From an uncultured Kingella sp. (GTDB taxonomy: Bacteria > Pseudomonadota > Gammaproteobacteria > Burkholderiales > Neisseriaceae): 10,633 nucleotides of DNA. The stretch is taken from NCBI GenBank assembly GCA_916720425.1, contig CAKARD010000041.1, positions 1-10,633 of the forward strand. The letters are read 5' to 3'. Below are positions 6,331-10,633 of this stretch, one piece after another. The position numbers and the translations under genes are program-made. Positions within the stretch are counted from its first letter, which is position 1. Each line of letters opens with the position of its first letter. The notes beneath the pieces were generated by a model. That model made no database searches and was not told where the DNA came from. It saw only the letters and a program-made list of their open reading frames with translations.

Positions 6331-7293
6331 TCACGATTCTAAATGATCTGTCGCTTCGTAAGCTTCAACAATTTTTTGCACTAATGGATGGCGTACCACA
6401 TCTTCGCTGGTAAAGGTGTGAAAATATAAACCTTCAACATTGCGTAGTTTTTCTTTAGCATCTTTTAAGCCAGATTTGATGTTGCGTGGTAAATCAATTT
6501 GGCTGATATCACCTGTAATGACTGCTTTGGCACCGAAACCTATGCGAGTTAAAAACATTTTCATTTGTTCTGGTGTGGTATTTTGCGCTTCGTCTAAAAT
6601 AATATACGCACCGTTGAGTGTACGACCACGCATATAAGCTAAGGGTGCAATTTCAATTAAGCCTTTTTCTAACAATTTGCTTACGCGATCAAAGCCCATT
6701 AAATCATACAGCGCATCATATAAAGGGCGCAAATAGGGATCCACTTTCTGCGCTAAATCGCCTGGTAAAAAACCCAATTTTTCACCTGCTTCTACGGCAG
6801 GGCGAACCAATATAATTCGTTCTATTTGATGTTTTTCCATCGCATCGACTGCTGCGGCAACGGCAAGATAAGTTTTCCCTGTTCCTGCCGGTCCCAACCC
6901 AAAAACAATATCATGATTGAGTAAGGCACGAATATAACCATTTTGACGTGGTGTACGTCCTCCAATATTACCACGTTTAGTACGCAAAAAATAAGCCTGT
7001 TCAGCTTGATGTTTGGGGCTAAAGTGATTATCGGCCGTTTTAGCTTCTACCGCAGCAAGTTGGATGTCTGTTTCGTTTAAATCACGACTTTGAGCGGTAT
7101 GAGCAAGATTTAATAGTGCATGGCGTGCAGCATGAGCATGGTGACCTAAAAAAGTAAAATCGGCAAAACGGCGACTAATGTTAACATCTAAAGCGTGTGC
7201 TAGTTGATTGATGTGTTCATCAAGCGCACCGCACAAACGTTGCAAGGTAATATTGTCTATGTCATCAAATTTTAGATGAACGGTGTGAGTCAT
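6331..7293 (-). CDS. phoH: PhoH-family ATPase (YbeZ type)
   Basis: PhoH/YbeZ proteins are cytoplasmic P-loop NTPases with a helicase-like core, linked to RNA metabolism and, with YbeY, to rRNA maturation. The product is 320 residues, normal length. Residues 1-90 are the N-terminal domain, with a KH-like stretch at about 35-65. Walker A is GPAGTGKT (134-141), followed by VRPAVEAGEKLGFLPG (163-178) typical of the family. Walker B is IILDEAQN (231-238), and a sensor-like ITGDISQIDLP ends the core at about 269. AAGGAT lies 4 nt before the ATG and overlaps the stop codon of the upstream PIN-like gene, with only 8 nt between the two genes. The gene after phoH is not ybeY, its usual partner in proteobacteria. 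Confidence 0.95.
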   Translation of the reverse strand: MTHTVHLKFDDIDNITLQRLCGALDEHINQLAHALDVNISRRFADFTFLGHHAHAARHALLNLAHTAQSRDLNETDIQLAAVEAKTADNHFSPKHQAEQAYFLRTKRGNIGGRTPRQNGYIRALLNHDIVFGLGPAGTGKTYLAVAAAVDAMEKHQIERIILVRPAVEAGEKLGFLPGDLAQKVDPYLRPLYDALYDLMGFDRVSKLLEKGLIEIAPLAYMRGRTLNGAYIILDEAQNTTPEQMKMFLTRIGFGAKAVITGDISQIDLPRNIKSGLKDAKEKLRNVEGLYFHTFTSEDVVRHPLVQKIVEAYEATDHLES

Positions 7294-7301
7294 GGTTATC
7301 C

Positions 7302-8417
7302 TTATTTTAAATAAATGAGTTTATTATCTTCAATGCGTATCCATTGCTCTGATTTTAAGCGGTTTAATATATATGAGTTGGATATGAATTCTTTGCAATG
7401 CGCTTGAATGAGATGATTTAGACTGCTTATTTTTTTAGGGCGATTGGGGCGTTGCAATGCGATACATATTTGTTCATATATTTCTTGTGCATTTTGTTGT
7501 GTGATTTTAGATGCATGATTTTCTGTTATATTATCACCTTTAATAGATGGCGTATAAGTTAAGATGCCATCGGTTTCGTATATTAGATGTTTTTGGATTA
7601 AATGATCTAAAAACAAACGGGCATCATTATTATTAAATGATAAAGCCAGTGCTTCTGTACGTTGTTGTAAAGCTTGGTAAAAAGTTTCCGTTGTTTTGGG
7701 TTTATGTTGAAGAATATAAGCTTGAATTTTTCTCAACATATCTTGATCACTAATGTGATAATGGACAATATTTTCTGAAACTTCTAAGAATTTTTGTTGA
7801 ATCAGTCGGTTAATCACAGATTCAACAATTTTGATTTGCTTATCTTCATCTTGCCCAGCAAGCAGATCGTGCAATACGTATTTGCGCAGATTATTTTTTA
7901 GATTATTTAAATAGCGCGGCAAAAATACGTCTTTTTGTCGTAGTGTCGCGAATGTGAGTTGTATAAAAGGTTTTAAAGGCACCTCAGATATTGGTTTATT
8001 AAGTTGGGATTGGGATAAATCTGCATGGGTTGATGTGGCAATTGCTTGTGTGTTGATATTGGGTATATTCAAATGACTGATACGTTGAATATTTTGTGCT
8101 AATTGGTTTGCTAAAATATGTTCTACTAAAATATCATAGCCACCATCATGCGATAAAATGGCAATTTGTGCATCTTTATCTATGGCGGTAATTTGACCTA
8201 AATAGTAGCTCAAATAAAAATCTAGTGCATTTTTGCCTGTTTTTTCTAATTTAATTAAATGCACGCGTTCGCCAAAGCGTAATAATGATTGCACAAGTTC
8301 TATAGGTAAATTTTTTTGCGTTGCGCCCATATACAACCAAATATGCGTATTTTCTATAGGCACGGTGTTTAAATTTTCTGGGCGAATATTTTCAAAATCA
8401 ATCATCAAATGTAGCAT
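7302..8417 (-). CDS. PIN-like (NYN / PIN_7) domain protein, putative ribonuclease
   Basis: The product is 371 residues. Residues 1-112 form a PIN-like domain of the NYN/PIN_7 type: LMIDFENIRPENL at the start, then WLYMGATQKNLP, GKNALDFYLSYYLG and AILSHDGGYDILVEH. Asp7, Asp66, Asp91 and Asp95 fit the metal-binding acidic positions of PIN-fold nucleases, so RNA cleavage is likely but inferred. Three similar helical modules with a terminal hairpin follow (about 149-222, 228-289, 312-371), looking like winged-helix repeats. The start at 8417 is chosen because GGAG lies 6 nt upstream; an ATG four codons earlier overlaps that site. Local counts give about 30% GC, well below its neighbours, which suggests separate ancestry. 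It sits 19 nt after the patatin gene and 8 nt before phoH, probably one transcript. Confidence 0.8.
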   Translation of the reverse strand: MLHLMIDFENIRPENLNTVPIENTHIWLYMGATQKNLPIELVQSLLRFGERVHLIKLEKTGKNALDFYLSYYLGQITAIDKDAQIAILSHDGGYDILVEHILANQLAQNIQRISHLNIPNINTQAIATSTHADLSQSQLNKPISEVPLKPFIQLTFATLRQKDVFLPRYLNNLKNNLRKYVLHDLLAGQDEDKQIKIVESVINRLIQQKFLEVSENIVHYHISDQDMLRKIQAYILQHKPKTTETFYQALQQRTEALALSFNNNDARLFLDHLIQKHLIYETDGILTYTPSIKGDNITENHASKITQQNAQEIYEQICIALQRPNRPKKISSLNHLIQAHCKEFISNSYILNRLKSEQWIRIEDNKLIYLK

Positions 8418-8423
8418 GATTTG

Positions 8424-8427
8424 CTCC
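8424..8427 (-). promoter_or_regulatory. Ribosome binding site that decides the PIN-like gene start
   Basis: GGAG on the minus strand lies 6 nt before the ATG at 8417. The earlier ATG at 8429 overlaps it and has no such site of its own. The site falls in the 19-nt gap after the patatin stop codon. Confidence 0.55.
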
Positions 8428-8436
8428 ATTATTCAT

Positions 8437-9333
8437 TTAGTGTTGATATTGGTTTAATACGGCCCTGATTTTGGGTAATGCGGCACGTGCGGCGGCCTCA
8501 CCCAGTGCAATAGCGTGGGCTTTTTGTTCAAATCCCCCTACAGCACCTAATTGTTGTACTTGGGGTTTAATGATCACTTGTGCTTGCGATAATTCTTTGT
8601 TGAGCGCAGAGGTACTCATAATATTTAAGCTTTGGTCTAAATAGGAAAAAAATCCACTGCTGTCATCTAAACGTTCGGGTTTGGCAGAAATATCTACCGC
8701 GATGACGATATTTGCCCCTAAGCGTTTGGCAGCGGAAACAGGAACAGGGGCGGACAATCCACCGTCTACATACTGTTTACCATTAATGTTTACGGGTTGA
8801 AATACATTGGGAATACTGGCACTGGCACGTACTGCTTGTCCTGTGTTACCGCGATTAAAGATCACCATTTTCCCAGTGTTAAATTCTGTGGCAATGGCAG
8901 CAAATTTAATGGGTAAACGTTCCAAAGGGCGGTTGTTTACTTGGGTATTAATCCAGTTTTGCAATTTTTCACCTTTAATAAACCCACGAGTAGAGAGTGT
9001 TAAATCCACAATATCCGCTTTTTCCATTTGTTGCGCCACACTTTGTAAATGCGCTGGTGTCATGCCAGAAGCATATAAACTGCCCACCAATGCCCCTGCA
9101 CTGGTTCCTGTTACTACATCAATAGGAATGTTATGTTCACGCAAAACTTTAATGACACCAATATGTGCAAATCCTTTAGATGCACCCCCACCCAAAGCCA
9201 AACCAATGACAGCGCGTGGTTTTTGTGTATTTTGGGTTGCGTGTTTGTTTTGGTTGTGTGAAGATAAAGAAGGGCAAGCAGTCAGTAATAAAGCGATACT
9301 TGCACTGATGAATATACGGCGAGAAAAATTCAT
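8437..9333 (-). CDS. Patatin-like phospholipase lipoprotein, RssA/NTE family
   Basis: The product is 298 residues and begins with a lipoprotein signal ending in the lipobox LTAC (Cys20), so it should be lipid-anchored facing the periplasm. After a polar linker, the patatin domain starts at about residue 40 with the oxyanion-hole motif GGGASKG (48-54), the nucleophile elbow GTSAG (Ser78) and the catalytic Asp190 in DGG. This Ser-Asp dyad is complete, so acyl-hydrolase activity on phospholipids or lysophospholipids is expected; the real substrate is not known. The length and motif order match RssA-like bacterial patatins. A modest ribosome binding site (AGGT, 9339-9342) precedes the ATG, and a TATAAT lies 33 nt upstream. 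It is the first gene of a probable unit with the PIN-like gene and phoH, and it diverges from argF. Confidence 0.92.
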   Translation of the reverse strand: MNFSRRIFISASIALLLTACPSLSSHNQNKHATQNTQKPRAVIGLALGGGASKGFAHIGVIKVLREHNIPIDVVTGTSAGALVGSLYASGMTPAHLQSVAQQMEKADIVDLTLSTRGFIKGEKLQNWINTQVNNRPLERLPIKFAAIATEFNTGKMVIFNRGNTGQAVRASASIPNVFQPVNINGKQYVDGGLSAPVPVSAAKRLGANIVIAVDISAKPERLDDSSGFFSYLDQSLNIMSTSALNKELSQAQVIIKPQVQQLGAVGGFEQKAHAIALGEAAARAALPKIRAVLNQYQH

Positions 9334-9365
9334 CTGATACCTAATGATTTATTATAAAAATATTG

Positions 9366-9371
9366 ATTATA
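9366..9371 (-). promoter_or_regulatory. -10 box of the patatin gene promoter
   Basis: A perfect TATAAT on the minus strand, 33 nt upstream of the patatin start, predicts a transcript start near 9358. No good -35 hexamer is found at 16-18 nt; that position is covered by the 15-bp palindrome at 9375-9389, which may mean regulated use. Confidence 0.5.
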
Positions 9372-9374
9372 GCC

Positions 9375-9389
9375 CAAAAATGATTTTTG
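9375..9389. promoter_or_regulatory. Palindrome between the divergent promoters, candidate operator
   Basis: CAAAAAT and ATTTTTG are perfect inverted arms around a single G at 9382. The site lies between the patatin -10 (9366-9371) and the argF -10 (9395-9400), covering the -35 area of both. A protein bound here would block or help both promoters. It does not clearly match the ArgR box I know, so the regulator is unknown. Confidence 0.4.
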
Positions 9390-9391
9390 AC

Positions 9392-9400
9392 TGTTAAAAT
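9392..9400 (+). promoter_or_regulatory. Extended -10 promoter of argF
   Basis: TGTTAAAAT is a TGn extended -10 element (TAAAAT at 9395-9400), 25 nt upstream of the argF ATG. It predicts a transcript start near 9407 and a leader of about 19 nt containing the ribosome binding site AAGGGG (9415-9420). The nearby TTGACT at 9387-9392 overlaps it and is too close to act as its -35. Confidence 0.5.
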
Positions 9401-9425
9401 TATGTTTTTCTATTAAGGGGAAATC

Positions 9426-10436
9426 ATGGCTATGCAAATTTCTTTATACCACCGTTCCTTTCTAAAACTATTAGATTTTAATCAGGCTGAAATACTGGCA
9501 CTATTGGATTTAGCATCAGAACTTAAGATTGCTAAAAAATTAGGAAAAGAAATACCTTATTTATCTGGCAAAAATATAGCCCTAATTTTTGAAAAAACCA
9601 GTACGCGTACGCGTTGTGCGTTTGAAGTAGCGGCACGTGATCAAGGCGCATTTACCACTTATTTGGAACCCAGTGGTAGTCAAATTGGACACAAAGAAAG
9701 TATTAAAGATACTGCACGGGTGTTGGGTAGAATGTTTGATGCAATAGAATATCGTGGTTTTTCACAATATACTGTAGAGGCTCTGGCGCAATACGCTGGC
9801 GTACCTATTTATAATGGTTTAACCGATGAATTCCACCCTACACAAATGTTAGCAGATTTATTGACTATGCGTGAACATAGCATCAAGCCACTTAATCAAA
9901 TTAGTTATGCATATTTAGGAGATGCACGTTTTAATATGGGTAATTCTTTGTTGATTTTGGGAGCCTTAATGGGTATGGATGTACGCATTGGGGCGCCACA
10001 ATCGTTAATGCCCCGTGCAGAAATTATTGCTAAAGCGCAAAAATTGGCGCAACAAAGTGGCGCACGCATTACGATAACCGAAAATGCGCAAGAAGCAGTG
10101 GCAGGTGTAGATTTTATTCATACCGATATTTGGGTTAGTATGGGTGAGCCTGAACAAGCCTGGCGTGAACGGATTGAGTTACTCAAGCCTTATCAAGTTA
10201 ATGCTGATTTAGTGCGGCTAACGCATAATCCTAATGTAAAATTTATGCATTGTTTGCCATCATTTCATAATCGTGATACCAAAGTGGGGGAATGGATTTA
10301 CCAAACCTTTGGCATGGATGGCGTGGAAGTGACGGAAGATGTTTTTGAAAGCCCACAAAGTATCGTATTTGATCAAGCTGAAAATCGTATGCACACTATT
10401 AAAGCAGTAATGGTTGCGACCTTGGCTAAAAAATAG
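9426..10436 (+). CDS. argF: Ornithine carbamoyltransferase
   Basis: This enzyme joins ornithine and carbamoyl phosphate to form citrulline in arginine synthesis, in the cytoplasm as a trimer. The product is 336 residues, the usual length. The carbamoyl-phosphate site is STRTR (59-63), with HPTQ at 137-140; the ornithine side has Asp235 and SMG (238-240); HCLP (275-278) holds the catalytic cysteine. The C-terminal FDQAENRMHTIKAVMVATL is nearly invariant in the anabolic family. The loop after HCLP reads SFHN where Ala is more common than Ser, a mild change. AAGGGG lies 5 nt before the ATG at 9426; a second ATG two codons later is possible. It is the first plus-strand gene and has its own promoter. 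No hairpin terminator is visible after the stop. Confidence 0.97.
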   Translation: MAMQISLYHRSFLKLLDFNQAEILALLDLASELKIAKKLGKEIPYLSGKNIALIFEKTSTRTRCAFEVAARDQGAFTTYLEPSGSQIGHKESIKDTARVLGRMFDAIEYRGFSQYTVEALAQYAGVPIYNGLTDEFHPTQMLADLLTMREHSIKPLNQISYAYLGDARFNMGNSLLILGALMGMDVRIGAPQSLMPRAEIIAKAQKLAQQSGARITITENAQEAVAGVDFIHTDIWVSMGEPEQAWRERIELLKPYQVNADLVRLTHNPNVKFMHCLPSFHNRDTKVGEWIYQTFGMDGVEVTEDVFESPQSIVFDQAENRMHTIKAVMVATLAKK

Positions 10437-10578
10437 TCAAAGTTATGGCTATTACGAAGAGTATAGGGAACCATTAGAAAAAGCCAAAACCATGCAAACA
10501 AAATTAGCGGAACGTAAAGCGAGTGGCGCAGGTTACGCAGTTCGGCACCAATTAGCAGAAACAGAAATTAGGGCATAA
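10435..10578 (+). pseudogene. Coding-looking remnant after argF, no start codon
   Basis: In the frame one base off argF, an open stretch overlaps the argF stop codon and ends at TAA 10576-10578. Its last 44 residues from 10444 begin YGYYEEYREPLEKAKTMQTK and continue with a basic, helix-forming tail. The composition (Lys, Glu, Ala, Arg, Gln; no stops) looks like real protein, yet no ATG or GTG with a ribosome binding site precedes it. The only in-frame ATG (10492) would give 28 residues and has no such site. The most likely reading is the 3' end of a gene whose front was lost where it joined argF. I do not recognise the family. The next gene starts 21 nt after it, as in an operon. Confidence 0.45.
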
Positions 10579-10599
10579 GCCTAGATTATAGGAGTAAAA

Positions 10600-10633
10600 A
10601 TGGCTATTTTAAAAATACACAGAAATCCACACG
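10600..10633 (+). CDS. Start of an unidentified gene, cut by the window edge
   Basis: An ATG at 10600 follows a strong ribosome binding site, AGGAG (10590-10594), with a 5-nt spacer. The 11 complete codons read MAILKIHRNPH and the frame is open to the edge. This short N-terminus is faintly like those of some phage or plasmid replication-organiser proteins, but 11 residues cannot support a call. It lies 21 nt after the remnant stop codon. Confidence 0.5.
   Translation, partial: MAILKIHRNPH

Noticed and set aside
8427..8429. Earlier ATG as start of the PIN-like protein
   Set aside because: It overlaps the only good ribosome binding site, which is correctly spaced for the ATG at 8417.
8807..9337. 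A 176-codon open frame on the plus strand across the patatin gene
   Set aside because: It is antisense to a gene with intact lipobox and catalytic motifs, lacks a ribosome binding site and has no recognisable domains.
1..10633. CRISPR array, tRNA, rRNA, insertion sequence or integrase in the window
   Set aside because: No regularly spaced repeats, cloverleaf, rRNA-like sequence, or transposase or recombinase motifs were seen on either strand.

Overview
The window reads as chromosomal DNA of a low-GC (roughly 40%) member of the Neisseriaceae (Betaproteobacteria). DapD, peptide-release factor RF3 and ornithine carbamoyltransferase are, from memory, very close to the Neisseria proteins along their whole length. 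The genus cannot be fixed from this window. I found no perfect copy of the DNA-uptake-sequence dialects I know, only an 11/12 match inside prfC.

Layout: from the left edge to about 9333 every gene lies on the minus strand. Reading leftward from 9333 they are: a patatin-like lipoprotein (RssA/NTE type); a PIN-like (NYN/PIN_7) putative ribonuclease; the PhoH ATPase; a small secreted four-cysteine protein; an Old-Yellow-Enzyme-type flavin oxidoreductase; a nicotinamidase/isochorismatase-family hydrolase; the ribosome-assembly GTPase ObgE; release factor RF3 (prfC); DapD of lysine/peptidoglycan biosynthesis; and the first 32 codons of a small membrane-anchored protein cut by the window edge. On the plus strand argF starts at 9426, diverging from the patatin gene across a 92-bp region that holds two good -10 boxes with a 15-bp palindrome between them. 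After argF there is a coding-looking remnant with no start, and then the first 11 codons of a new gene behind a strong ribosome binding site.

Likely transcription units: (1) patatin lipoprotein, PIN-like protein and phoH, with gaps of 19 and 8 nt; (2) flavin oxidoreductase and nicotinamidase, with a 1-nt gap; (3) obgE, prfC and dapD probably as separate units, prfC and dapD each with an extended -10 promoter; (4) argF, possibly reading into what follows. Terminator-like hairpins follow dapD, the nicotinamidase gene and perhaps phoH.

Most of the window is housekeeping: arginine and diaminopimelate synthesis, translation termination, ribosome assembly and NAD salvage. The parts most worth a second look are the AT-rich PIN-like gene, with three repeated C-terminal modules, lying directly upstream of phoH; the palindrome shared by the divergent argF/patatin promoters; the alternative GTAC hairpins after dapD; and the junction beyond argF, where ordinary gene order appears to give way to accessory DNA. 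I saw no CRISPR array, insertion sequence, tRNA or rRNA, and no gene-free stretch longer than 300 bases.
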